Position numbers and translations under genes: made by a program. Below, piece by piece: positions 23,003 through 33,930 of a stretch of 64,000 bases of DNA. The notes under the pieces are model-generated. The model had not been told where the DNA came from. It did not search any database and saw nothing but the letters and a program-made list of their open reading frames with translations. Source of the stretch: Elmis aenea (taxonomy: Eukaryota > Arthropoda > Insecta > Coleoptera > Elmidae); NCBI GenBank assembly GCA_947652605.1, contig CANTFG010000160.1:1-64000 (forward strand). Direction: 5' to 3'. How positions within the stretch are numbered: position 1 is the first letter of the stretch; the number at the start of each line of letters is the position of its first letter.

Positions 23003-24066
23003 CTAGAAAATTATATTTGAACCATCATATCCTGCGGGATATTGAATGATTGGTCGTGGTAGTGGGCGAGTTTCAGGCATAACAACAACTGGTAGTGGTC
23101 TAGTTTCAGGAACGATTGGCATAGGTCTGGTTTCTGGTACAATTGGTATTGGCATTGGTCTGGTTTCTGGTACAATTGGCATAGGCCTGGTTTCTGGAAC
23201 AATTGGTACAGGTCTGATTTCTGGAATAACTGGCACTGGTCTGATTTCTGGGACAATTGGAACTGGTCTGATTTCTGGAACAATTGGCATGGGTCTAATT
23301 TCTGGAACAATGAGTTCTGGCACTACAACTTCTCCACATGATCCACCACCAGGTACAATAACCCAGGGTCTGACTTCTGGTACTACTCCTGGAAGAGGTC
23401 TTACAACTGGAGATGGTACTTCAATTGGAAGAGGTCGAGCTGGTCCAGGAGCAACAGGCATTGGGTTGACAATTTCTGGTACTACACCTGGAAGGGGCCT
23501 GGTTTCTGGCACTATTCCTGGCAGAGGCCTGGTTTCTGGTACATACTGGATTACACATCCTGAAGAAACATCTTCAATAGAAGGTCCAACAACTGGTCTA
23601 GACCAATCCGCTGGGAAAGTTTGACGAATGACCAGGGCCGATGAGAGGGTGGGGCATGGGGGGCTCTGAGCCCCGGGCCCGGAGGTAATTTAAGGGCCCA
23701 GGAGCCCTCATACTTTTTTAATTATGGTGTATTAAATATTCATAATTCACAATTCTTTTTTAAATTTTCAACTAATTTATTTACTTGGGGCCTATGCAAT
23801 TTTTTTCCCCGGGCCCGGCGACATATCTCGACGCCTCTGCGAATGACTGCCGACGGTATACCTGTAATTAACATTTGTTTTTATTCATATTAACTTTGTA
23901 ATTTATAAATCTTAATTTTGTATTGTTATCCTCTACACTGTATGGTAGAAGAGGAACGGATAAATAAATAAATAAATAATTTTGTATTGAAATAGTAATT
24001 TAAATATTATAATATCTTACCTGAAAGGTATTTCAGACCATCTACAAAAGTTGTTTTGAGACCCAT
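23003..24066 (-). pseudogene. two-exon proline-rich repeat protein gene, interrupted by a MITE
   Basis: Exon 1 is 24066-24021 (MGLKTTFVDGLKYLS, then a split Gly codon), with donor GTAAGA at 24020. The acceptor ACAG is at about 23865-23862, and exon 2 runs from 23861 to the stop at 23003. If 207 bp plus one 8-bp repeat are set aside, the frame is continuous for 229 residues. Residues from about 60 onward are built of PETRPLP, PEIRPVPIV and PETRPMPIV units; there are two Cys in the middle region and no transmembrane segment or clear signal peptide. As it stands, reading from exon 1 enters the MITE and soon meets a stop. The function is unknown; the composition suggests a structural or secreted protein, which is inference. 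This may be a broken allele rather than a fixed pseudogene. Confidence 0.75.
23633..23839. mobile_element. hAT-type MITE inside exon 2, TSD CGAATGAC
   Basis: CGAATGAC stands at 23625-23632 and again at 23840-23847. The enclosed 207 bp start CAGGGCCGATGAGAG and end CGACGCCTCTG, an imperfect CAGGG-type inverted repeat, with GGGCCCGG blocks near both ends. Related to 20196-20373 by ends and GC blocks. It adds 215 bp (207 plus one target copy) to the exon, which is not a multiple of three. Confidence 0.9.
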
Positions 24067-24106
24067 GTTGATGTTTTTCAGAGACTCTGTATGGGAAATA
24101 TTGAGG

Positions 24107-24114
24107 TATTTATA
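24107..24114 (-). promoter_or_regulatory. TATA box of the proline-rich gene
   Basis: TATAAATA on the minus strand, about 40 bp upstream of the start codon at 24066 and about 30 bp before a plausible start of transcription near 24080 (ACAGAGTC). Spacing is typical for a TATA-driven insect gene with a very short leader. Confidence 0.6.
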
Positions 24115-24549
24115 GTGGCTTGAATTGCTTATCTTTTTTGTAACATAAATGTCCAATAATGATAATCCTTAACTGTCTATTGTTTTAAGGTATCAATATA
24201 ATTTATGGCCATTATATCATCTTAAATTAATTACAAGTAAAAGTTGTCAAACATTAAAAACAAACAAAAATACCAATCGGTAAACAATGGATTATTTGAA
24301 AAAGGATTAGTTTTTATGGAAGCCAAAGTTGTGGTAAGTGCTGTTTTGTTATGTTCTATTACGTGTTTACCATACGTAAAGTTACAAATTAAAATAAAAC
24401 CACAAATTCAGTTTCATCATTTATTCACTTCTAAATATTTTACTATTATATTAAATCAATTCAAAATGTTGCTAAAATAAGTTGAGAAGTATTTAGAACC
24501 GGTCGTAAGGTTTACGGGGCTGTGTGCGAAAATAAATTTAGGTCCGATT

Positions 24550-24854
24550 TTTTAGCGCAATTTTCTAGCGAAATTGCGCTTGTTAACTCATGATTTCTGT
24601 TCTGTGCGTCTGTGCGCACCAATCTTGCACTTCTATCTACTCCTCAACCAGACCACCTAGAGACTTCAGGTTTTCGGCATTATGTTAAGAAAGGTCTAAT
24701 CTCGGGAACGCACAAAAAAGATTTCGAATTTCCTGGAAATTCCGGAAAAACTCATGATTTCTGTTCTGTGCGTCTGTGCGCACCAATCTTGCACTTCTAT
24801 CTACTCCGACAAAATTGCGCTAAAACACTAACTGAGTTTTTATTACTTGTTTTG
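24550..24854. repeat. dispersed repeat with TTTTAGCGCAATTTT ends, copy 2
   Basis: Second copy of 21287-21613 in the same orientation, shorter by internal deletions around 24716-24755. It keeps both copies of the 55-bp internal block and both TTTTAGCGCAATTTT motifs. Together the two copies bracket the proline-rich gene. Confidence 0.7.
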
Positions 24855-24929
24855 TTATATGAAGAAAATTTGTCATGGTAAACAAACATTTTATTTCTAA
24901 AATTATAGTTCTTATCCAAATTTTACTTT

Positions 24930-25160
24930 TTCATTGATAGAGATTTTTAGTAAACCTTTTTTTTCCAATTTTTTTTGTGGCCTCAAAGACGTCGAATTTG
25001 AATTTATGTTTCCTTCATTCATTTTTTTATTTCTCGCTAGTGTTTTCATTTCTATTAGTGCTTTCCTTGTCCTTTCAACAGTCTTTTTTATTCACTGTAG
25101 CCATGTCTTCCGTGGTCTTCCTCTTCTCGTGTCTTTCTACTTGTAACGTCACTAAAAGAA
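24930..25160 (-). pseudogene. 3' end of a LINE (GRPRKTW tail)
   Basis: On the minus strand 25124-25104 encodes GRPRKTW, followed in frame by a stop and then VERTRKALIEMKTLAR-like sequence. This is the C-terminal signature of RTE-like ORFs, as in the element at 44352-47411. Everything upstream is missing or unrecognisable. Small dead fragment. Confidence 0.55.
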
Positions 25161-25335
25161 TGTTTGGTAATTTATTATTATTTATTATTAATAATATGTA
25201 TTGGTACCATTCCATTCATGTCTGTTTAACCATTTCTCTGGTCAATTATTTTCTAAGCATATCACATTTAATGTTTTCACCTTTTTTTCGTAAGTACGCA
25301 TTCATCTTTTTAGCATACTGGGACGGACCTAACTG

Positions 25336-26556
25336 TACAGGGTGGGTAAATTTCGATGTTTTCATAGGGAATCTCGGTAACTATAAGAGGTATCAAAAAA
25401 CCGACCGCGCATCCTCGATCTCTTTTTTCGAGAAAAACTTAATGGCGAAAACAAAAATTGGTTATCGTCTTTTGTTTTCGAGTTATCGCCGATAACTCGA
25501 TTTTTCGACTTTTCGCTTTATGACTATATTTCGCTTGTTTATAAAAATAAAGAAAAATAATTTTGACGTTCTACAGGCACTTTTTTTTTGATAAGAATGC
25601 AATGGCGTAGACAGTTTTTCAAAAAAGATTCTGAAATTCGAGTTGTGACATAAAGTTGTATTTTTTTTAAATAGAACCTATAGTTGGCTATGACTTATTA
25701 GAATTCCTTATTTTTTTGTCATTCCAACTATATAAGGGTTGATGTATTTATTTTCAATAATACGCAAGTTACGAAGGTTTGTTTAGGTTATTTTTAAACA
25801 AAATTATAGTAGGCTCTGAAAACAAAAACAAAAAAAGGTGTAAAACTTTTTTAAACTCATTTGGTACAAATTACGAAAGTTTTGTAATTTGTTGTTGTGA
25901 TAAACATTATAAATACATAAAAATAAGGAAACAACGATAAAGTCGGAATCTGCAGTAATGTAGTTTATCTTATGTTCAAATATTTGTAATGTTTATCACA
26001 TCAACAAATTACAAAACCTTCGTAACTTGTACCAAATGAGTTTTAAAAGGTTTTACACCGTGTTTTGTTTTTGTTTTCCCATCCTACTATAATTTTGTTT
26101 AAAAAAAACCCTAAAAAACCTCCGTAACTTGCGTATTATTGAAAATAAATACATCAACCCTTATATAGTTGGAATGACAAAAAAATAAGGAATTTAAAAA
26201 GTCATAGCTATCTATGGGTTCTATTTAAAAAAATACAACTTTATGTCACAACTCAAATTTCGGATTTTTTGTTTGAAAAATCGACTACGCCACTGTATTC
26301 CTATCAAAAAAGTGCCTGTAGAACGTCAAAATTATTTTTGTTTATTTTCATAAACAAGCGAGATACAGTCATAAAACGAAAAGTCGAAAAATCGAGTTAT
26401 CGGCGATAACTCGAAAACAAAAGACGATAACCAATTTTAGTTTTCACCAATAACTATTTCTCGAAAAAAGAGATCGAGGATGCGCGGTCCATTTTTTGAT
26501 ACCTTTTATAGTTACCGAGATTCCCTATGAAAACATCGAAATTTGCCCACCCTGTA
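25336..26556. repeat. foldback element, 1221 bp
   Basis: Starts TACAGGGTGGGTAAATTTCG and ends CGAAATTTGCCCACCCTGTA. Arms of over 500 bp pair throughout, including GACCGCGCATCCTCGATCTC, the ATCGGCGATAACTCGA block and a segment ending CGCAAGTTACGAAGG. The centre is near 25940. No convincing ORF. The inner arms are shared with 27289-27923 and 53695-54292, although the outermost 60-100 bp differ. Confidence 0.88.
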
Positions 26557-27288
26557 AATAGGCCGCACTGTTGTGGAAGAGTAGGTACTTATTACTCTTA
26601 TATTTATCGTTGTTAATTATGGCTCGTGATTGTCTCTGTATGATGGTCGAACGTTGTCTTACATAATACACAGATCTAGAGCAATTATTAAGCAGTAAAA
26701 AACAAATAAAACACAACAATTTTAAGAACAAACTCTTTTATTATTCGACCGGATTTACATTTCTAGATGGTTCCTGTTGCTAGCCCTTTTTTTATTGTAG
26801 TTGCATTTTTGTCATTCTTTCCTATAAACACATATTTGTGCGAGTAGTATGTTTTACTTATGATGTACAAATGTATCAAAAAATCGTTTGTTGATTGACA
26901 AAACCCAAATTCTGGCGTTGTAGGACCCAAGTTATGAGCGTAATATTTTAACGTTAATGTGTTATACTAAAGTTGAAATCCTCATAACTTGGCCCTTTTA
27001 AAGTGTTACATGGTTTAGTAACTGATCCTTCAGCATTTGTTGCAATGTTTTTCATTTAAAAGTAAATGAAATAACATTGATGTAAAATCACAATAGGTAC
27101 TTATTATTCTGTTTTTGCAGAAATGACTAGGTTTCGCAGGCATATAATACATTCGGCAGTGTAATCGTGTTATGTACCGCTAACTTAATTTCCTGATCTA
27201 TTTATCTTTTCCCAAACACTGCACTGTTTAAAGCGTAGAAAATATTAGTGTTTTTTTATTTTTATTACCGACCATTTGAACACGCGCG
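26557..27288. other. spacer
   Basis: No gene recognised. The ORF at 26525-26731 only overlaps the foldback edge. Confidence 0.4.
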
Positions 27289-27923
27289 TACAGGGTGGTC
27301 CAAATTCGATGGGATTGCATGGGTATCTCGGTTAATATTTAAGATAGAGAAACGGTTAAATTACCAAAAATGTGCAGTTTTTTGAGACAAACTCAGAACC
27401 GTTTTCAAAAATATTCTATCATTTCCGGTTTTCGTGTTATCGAATAAAAAGTGTTGTTTTGTCATATTAATCATGTGTCATATCTCCGTTATCGTTGTAA
27501 ATATCAAAAATATTTATAAAGATTATTTTTGGATATTTTTATGTTTAATTTGATTATACTAAAAAAAAAAATTTTACCCTCGCCGTTAAAAAGTTATGAC
27601 ACAAACTTACCTTTTTTTAAATGGAAACGATAGTTGGCTATGACCTATTTAAATTCCTCATTTTTTTCTCATTTCAAATATATAAGGGTTGATGTATTTA
27701 TTTGCATAAATACGCAAGTTATAAAGGTTTTTTAGTTTTTTTTTAAAAAGAAAATCATAGTAGGTTGTGAAAACAAAAAATAAACAAAGTGTAAAACCTT
27801 ATAAAACTCATGTGGTACAAGTTACCAAATTACACTGCACATTTTTGGTAATTTAACCGTTTCTCTATCTTAAATATTAACCGAGATACCCATGCAATCC
27901 CATCGAATTTGGACCACCATGTA
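27289..27923. repeat. foldback element, 635 bp
   Basis: Starts TACAGGGTGGTCCAAATTCG and ends CGAATTTGGACCACCATGTA (one change in the terminal motif). The outer about 110 bp pair almost perfectly, through TTAATATTTAAGATAGAG and CCAAAAATGTGCAGT. The right half also contains the inner sequence shared with 25336-26556, so the two sides are not equal in length. Confidence 0.85.
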
Positions 27924-28184
27924 CTGTGACGTACCGTACTGGGCTCAGTATTATTCAAAGGCTCTTATGGTTTTTTACTTATTTTCTTTTATACTGAGTA
28001 CGGTAGTTCTGGTGAATTAGCGAAGTTACTTAAACGATGTTATGGCTCATGATCGTCATATTTAGTGTAGGACCCTGCTACGTTGTGTTTCCATAGCGAA
28101 CTCCAGTATTTAGTACAGCTATAGGTTTATTAGACAGTAAATAAAACAAACAAGATGTTGTAGATTTTGTTTATTATTTAAAGT

Positions 28185-28490
28185 TTCATTACGTAGATAA
28201 TTGTCACATATAAGGAATTATTGTTCGTAGTTATTTCGTGGATAATTCTCACATATTAGGGATTATTATTAGGCAAGGTTATTTCGTGGATGGTTGTCAC
28301 ATATTAGGAATTATTATGTGGTTAGTTCGTGGATGGTTGTCACATATTAGGAATTGTTAGGGTTAGATTATTTCGTGTATTATTGTCACATATTAGGAAT
28401 TATTATTGGAGATTCAGGGTGGTTGTCACACGTAGGAAATTATTATTGGAGGTTCGTGGATGATTGTCACATAATAAGGAATTATTATTG
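28185..28490. repeat. minisatellite, unit about 45-55 bp
   Basis: About seven imperfect tandem copies of a unit like TTCGTGGATGGTTGTCACAT followed by ATTAGGAATTATTATT. Spacing varies through indels after the ATTATT run. Confidence 0.75.
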
Positions 28491-28771
28491 GTTTTGGAGT
28501 GGGTAATTTTTGTTACTTCGTAATAGAGATTTCATGAGGAATTGTAAGCAGGATTATTTATGGAATAGGAATTATTATTAGGTGGAATGGGTAGCTTTAG
28601 TATATCGTTGTTTGAGGATTGTTAATTTGCATGAAGTGCAGTTATAGGTAATGAAATACTATTGATTTGAGCTAAGGCGTTTGCGAAAGGTACTGACTTT
28701 TATAGAACACCAAAATTAACGCGTATTGTTTGGCAAAATTTCGGAATACAATCAAAATATTGCGACTGTGG

Positions 28772-29017
28772 GTCCCCAGCCTCCAAGCCGAAACTTGTGA
28801 CGAAGACTCCAATCAAAGTCGCGGGCTTATACGGATTCCCCTCAAAACAGCGGAACTGCCAAGGAGCTCACGTACACAGGGTGATCGAAATTTAGAATCC
28901 CACCAGTAGGAGTCCCCTGCCTCGGCCAGCGGCCGTAGCGAAGACGTCAACCAAAAGGTGGCAGAGGGTTTCCACGGATTCCCCTCAAGGCAGTGACGCC
29001 GCCGAGGAGCTCACGTA
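28772..29017. repeat. diverged 140-bp tandem duplication
   Basis: 28772-28874 and 28912-29017 share GTCCCC.GCCTC, the CGAAGAC..CAA block, ACGGATTCCCCTCAA and GAGCTCACGTA in the same order at a period of 140 bp. GC-rich relative to the surroundings. Possibly part of a retroelement leader or LTR; not identified. Confidence 0.6.
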
Positions 29018-29938
29018 GAGGTTGCAAGATATTCGCGATTGGTTCGCCAGAAAAAGTGAACCTCGATTACTGTAAAACAATGCCTTTTATACCCTTTCGC
29101 TGGATACCTGACGGTCAAAACCGCCTATTTTTTGGGATGGACAAATCGTGCAAGAGATGTTAAATAATTAGGGTGGATATTAACACACATACATTCGTTA
29201 ATTCGTTATTCAGATTTGTGTATAATGGTGGGGTGATTTCTGAATCCGTTAGCTCGTCGATTATTGGAGCTTCTCAAAATAAATAGTCTTCTAACAATTT
29301 TAACTTAAGTTCTCCCCTCCATTAAACGTCGAAATCTGTTACTTGAAAACAAAATATACTAAACCAATGTAAAATCATATCAATTAGTAACTTCAATTAC
29401 TCAATATTTTACATGTAATTGTAATCAGTTATAAATAATAATATCTGCACAAATATGAACATTAAATAAATTAGAAATATAATTCGCAACACAATAACTA
29501 GACAAACAAATGGACATCCCCGAAGATAAGCTTAGGGTTGCCAGATGTTATGGTTTGACCTGCATTAGTTTTCTTAGAATCCATAAAGACAAATTTATGA
29601 CACAACAAATCAGTCAACGCTTATTTGGTCTAGCATTGGGGATTAGCACTTGACTCGGTAATTATTAGAAACCCTTGCATCGATAACGATTTTAAAAGTG
29701 TTTTGTTTCCTAAAGCACCCTGAGAAAATGTAAATATTATAACCTACACGCGTTTTTAAAACACATGTGGCTTTCTTTAACTTTAAACAAGTTATTTATG
29801 GTTTCCTAGAAACAGAAAAATAACTAAATAATACTTTATGATGTTACGCGAGTACATTAAAAATTGTTTTTAAATTATTAAATATTATACTATATGCGAC
29901 CATTACAGTACATAGAAAGGACTTTTTTAAATCAATAT
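29018..29938. other. spacer
   Basis: AT-rich, no gene recognised. Confidence 0.4.
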
Positions 29939-29939
29939 G

Positions 29940-30690
29940 TAGGGTTGTGAAATAAGTTCTGTGGTTTTTTGTTACTACATAGAAACACAAATTTACTTTA
30001 TTTAATCAATAATATTTTGCTCATTTTCTTCAACTACCCGATGCCTACGTTTTAATAAAGCCATTTTACCATTCTCATAGAAGCCTTGTTTTTTTCTTCA
30101 AAGAAGTCCTCCAAGCACTTTCTAACATCTCTAAGAAGAAACGTTGACGATGCAGATTGCTTTGTAGCGACCGGAAGATGTAGTAATCCGAAGGAGCAAT
30201 GTCTGGCAAGAACGGTGGTTGCTGAATAACTTTCCACCCAAAGCTCCGTAGTTTCTGCTTCGTCACTAAAGCAGTATGTGGTTTAGGGTTATCCTGATGG
30301 AAAACCATTTCCTTCTTGTTTGCCAATTCTGGTCTATTCTGCAGCATTGCCTGCTTCAGTTAGTCTAGCTAAGCACAGTACTTTGTCGCGTTAATGATCT
30401 AACCGCTTGGGATCGACTTATAATAAACGACGCCCTTCCAATCCCACCAAACACATAATATTACCTTTTTAGGGTACAAATCTGTTTTGGCGATGGCTTG
30501 CGATGACTCACACAGACCACAACACGACCGCTTCCGTTTAATATTGTTGTATACCACCCATTTTGCGTCCCATGTGATCATCCGCTTAAAAAATGGGTCT
30601 AATGAATTTCATTTAAGTTGAGATTCACAGACTATTGTCCGGCCCAACAATTCATGCAAGACCCAAATATAGAGCTTTTTGGTCTTCCAT
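29940..30690 (-). pseudogene. mariner transposase relic
   Basis: Read on the minus strand from about 30690: a HELLGRTIVCESQLK segment, then ITWDAKWVVYNNIKRKRS with the first catalytic Asp. In another frame follow VFHQDNPKPHTA and PPFLPDIAPSDYYIF with the second and third Asp separated by 34 residues, the D34D spacing of mariner. Stops and frame changes separate the pieces, and the N-terminal DNA-binding half is missing. The end TAGGGTTGTGAAATAAGTTC at 29940 looks like a mariner terminal repeat. It is inactive. Confidence 0.85.
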
Positions 30691-32334
30691 TTTATTCCTT
30701 TCACGGGCTATGAAAACTCGTACAAATACAAATATTTTCAAAATAAATTTCCATCACTGCCTAAACCAACAAATGTCAACAACTCAAACACAAAGACGAA
30801 TATAAGCTGTATGGGCAAAAACGCCTACTATTCTGCAGAACTTATTCCACAACCCAATGGATTCCTAGTAAAACCAAATAGCGCAATAAATTATTATCGA
30901 CACAATGATTTATATCGAGATACATATATCTTCATATCTATCAATATTATGCTAGTGAACCATTGCATTACTACACGATGTTTGGTTTTGAACAATTGGT
31001 AATTACGGTACTATCTATTCAATAACATCAATGAAAGCTTTTATGCCTTGTCGGTTGTAATATTAATAAGTTTTTGATGAATGGATTGATACACGCAACT
31101 CGATGCTTAACAGATAAAGCGAGAAAATCGTTTGAATTCAAACGGAAAAGAAACTCATTTAGGTTGTAATTACATAAATAATACGTGAAACAGACACGAA
31201 AATGAATTTTATGTTGATTTTAATGTTATTGGTTATTATCAAACAGTGATGTTGTTTTTGTTACCTGTTCTTACCGAAAAAATATTACTTCCTGTGTTTA
31301 TGGGGATTATAAAGCTTGAGCATAACAAAGTAACTGGACTGCAAGTATTCATTTAAATCATTTTTTGTGTAAACTTGTTTGTTAGTATGATGTGTATAAA
31401 GCAGTTTCGGTAATATTAGACATAAAAATATTATTAAAGGCTGCACTACACTGTTTGTATGTATTAGAGAGTGTATCTATAATAAAGACTAGGACTTAAT
31501 TACAAAACTGTTTGCTAAAGACCTGAAAAGACAAGAGGCCTTTGTAAAATTTTTGGTTAAATCTTATTAAAAATTCCTAACGATCGCAGCTTTACCGAGA
31601 ACATTGCCTCTATCTTTATACATTAAGTGCGTAATTAATATACCCCCTTTACTTTTATACTTGTGGGTATATGAATTGTACGTTCTAGACTTAAATTATA
31701 AATACAGGCTATTATTTTTATAACTCTTGATTGTTATGCAATGTCCAACTTTTATTCACAAAAGTTTTCTTTTGATATATTTTCAGTTTTTGGGAGTGAC
31801 TAGTTTAAAAAAACGTGGAACTAACTAAGTAAACGCAATAACACAATGACACAACTACAAGTAAAATAGTAGTTATAAAAGCAATTTGTTTAATTATCTA
31901 AGAACTCTCTAGCCGAAACTTACGATGTTTAGAAAGTAAATATCTTTTGAAATTAAAAAAAATATATTTGCCAACACCAATCAACAAACATCCTTCGTGA
32001 GAACTTGAGAACAGTGTCATAAAACTTATCGTCCAGCAATCTCATAAGTGCACTGTGCACTCTCAGAGGTAAATGTTTACTCGTGAACAGAGCTCTGTTA
32101 AAAAAAAAACAGTTTTGCTTTGACGTTTCATTTACCGTCACTTGTTTTTTATTATTACAGGACGTAAATTATCAACGAAATTCAGATTTTGTTGTACTAT
32201 TTTTTAGAGTTCTTAAATCTAAAATGACGTGTTGATTCCAGTTTAAATATCACATCCAATGAACGACTCTTAGAAATTAGAATGAAGTCTAATCCGGGCG
32301 TTAGGTGAACTACAACGAAGCAACGTGAAATTAA
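30691..32334. other. spacer
   Basis: AT-rich, no supported gene. ORFs at 30679-31002 and 31953-32141 show no recognisable motif. Confidence 0.4.
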
Positions 32335-32337
32335 TTA

Positions 32338-32947
32338 AGGTGCCCACAAACCGATGCGGTGGCGGTGGCGGTGGCGGCGACTGAAGCGGTGGCGGTGCCA
32401 ATAGCGGTCACGATAACACGCACTAAAGCGGTGACGTTCGCGTTAAAAGTACGGCATTTAAAGTGCTTAGAGTTCGGGGAGCAGAAAATAATTAAATTTC
32501 GTATTTGGTTTTCTAATTTTTCGTAATATGTTTCGAAGAAGACAAGTTAAAAACAGGGAGGGCCCTTCTTCTAGCAGCACTCTTAGACGAAGAAGAGCAG
32601 CAAAATAGGTTCCAGTTTTATCCCACACTTGATTTTTTATTCGTACGTTTTTATAGTCCATGTGTGACATGTCAAATAAAATTAGATGATTTTTCACTAC
32701 TTTTATACATTTTTCTGTCATTTTGTTAACAAATTAATAGACACAACTATCACGCGTTCAGGCGGTCAGTTGTAAACGGTCACATCTGACCGTCACCGCG
32801 CATTAGAACGCGGTAGAACGCGACACCACCGCATGTTTCACCGCGTAGTGTGAGTACCTACGTCCATTTGTTTCCAAAAGTGACATCTGACCGCCACCGC
32901 TTCAATACCGCCACCGCCACCGCCACCGCGTCCGTCTGTGGAGACCT
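32338..32947. mobile_element. PIF/Harbinger-type non-autonomous element, TSD TTA
   Basis: TTA is duplicated at 32335-32337 and 32948-32950. The ends AGGTGCCCACAAACCGATGC and, inverted, AGGTCTCCACAGACGGACGC run into GCGGTGGCGGTGGCGG arrays on both sides. A 3-bp TTA target and a residual MADF-like ORF inside fit the PIF/Harbinger superfamily. No transposase is present. Confidence 0.8.
32467..32721 (-). pseudogene. MADF-like DNA-binding domain fragment
   Basis: An 84-codon ORF inside the Harbinger-type element. Its first half reads DMSHMDYKNVRIKNQVWDKTG, the core of an MADF/Myb-SANT-like domain. Such a protein is the second product of autonomous PIF/Harbinger transposons. The C-terminal half is out of the expected domain and the ORF is short, so this is a fragment kept through internal deletion. 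Confidence 0.7.
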
Positions 32948-33219
32948 TTACACAATTTTTATTTAATTGCTAAAAAGTTTAGTAGTTTAGTTTAACTAAA
33001 TTCTATAATCAGTCTACGAAAAAGATACTGTTAATAGAATTACAATTAATCGTTTAGCAATAAAGTTTGTAGCCTGGTTTTGTAATAACATTACCGATGA
33101 GTTCCGTCGCAGAAGCCAAGTTACAATAACAGTTATAGAACATAAACTAGGTTGACGAAATAACCAGAAAAGTTCTTCATAAGATTTGTTTTTGATGGGT
33201 GCTACAAACGTTGACTTCT

Positions 33220-33930
33220 AATAACAAACGAAGAAATTTATGCCGGTGTTGCCAAAGCTGTGTCTCTTGAATAGCTTCGATAAGATGTTGAGCTTGCTTA
33301 TTTATTTTGTGGGTCATCTTAAGTCTCACTTTTATATTAATAAACTGGTCAAGTTCCTCACAGGATTTTCTCCAGTTAGTGTGTTTCTTGGTGAGGGTTC
33401 TCCTTTTATTGGGTTAAATTGATTGTCAGTAATACCGGTGAATGATCAAATGCCATATCGTCAACACTTTCTACATGTAGATAGCTGTTGGCTATTCCTT
33501 TGGGGAAGAAAAAATCCAGCAGATCAAGCATTTTCCTGCTGTCAGTAGAATGATTACGTCCAGAAAGAAAGGTCCAAGATTTGGCATTCGTCGCTTGAAG
33601 CAACCCTCTACCGTCAGTTCTGGTTAAGCGCGAAACCCATGCTTCAGGTTTAGCGTTTGTCCCCTCCGATGATAAACCGACGACGTCCAAGTTTATCGAA
33701 GATAGCTTCAAATTGTTCGCTGGCAATTAAGTGCTTCGACGGACAATAAGGTAGCGCCTAGATTAAGTTCTGCATTGTTGTGGTTAACTACAATAATGAC
33801 TGTGCCCTGGAAGCAATCATAACAGATTTCGTCATGTTCAAAATGTGGAAAATTCTGCTTGACAAAGATTGCCACTTGGATGTAACGCATGACAGACACG
33901 ACGTTACCAGCAGCTGGATTCTGTAACTTT
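33220..33930 (-). pseudogene. jockey-like LINE endonuclease relic
   Basis: Minus-strand fragments in several frames. 33899-33708 has IFVKQNFPHFEHDEICYD, like the middle of an APE-type endonuclease. 33726-33406 has RLTRTDGRGLL, then LDLLDFFFPKGI and DDMAFDHSPVLLTIN, in which SDH-type catalytic residues are partly kept (FDHSPV). Further frames continue toward 33220 with LKMTHKI-like linker. No RT remains. Dead copy. Confidence 0.75.

Noticed and set aside
23046..23624. 192-codon plus-strand Gly/Ser/Thr-rich ORF
   Set aside because: It is the antisense reading of the proline-rich repeats; promoter, splice sites and polyadenylation signal all lie on the minus strand.
24934..25495. Overlapping plus-strand ORFs of 70 and 172 codons
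   Set aside because: Antisense of a LINE 3' fragment and read-through into a foldback element.
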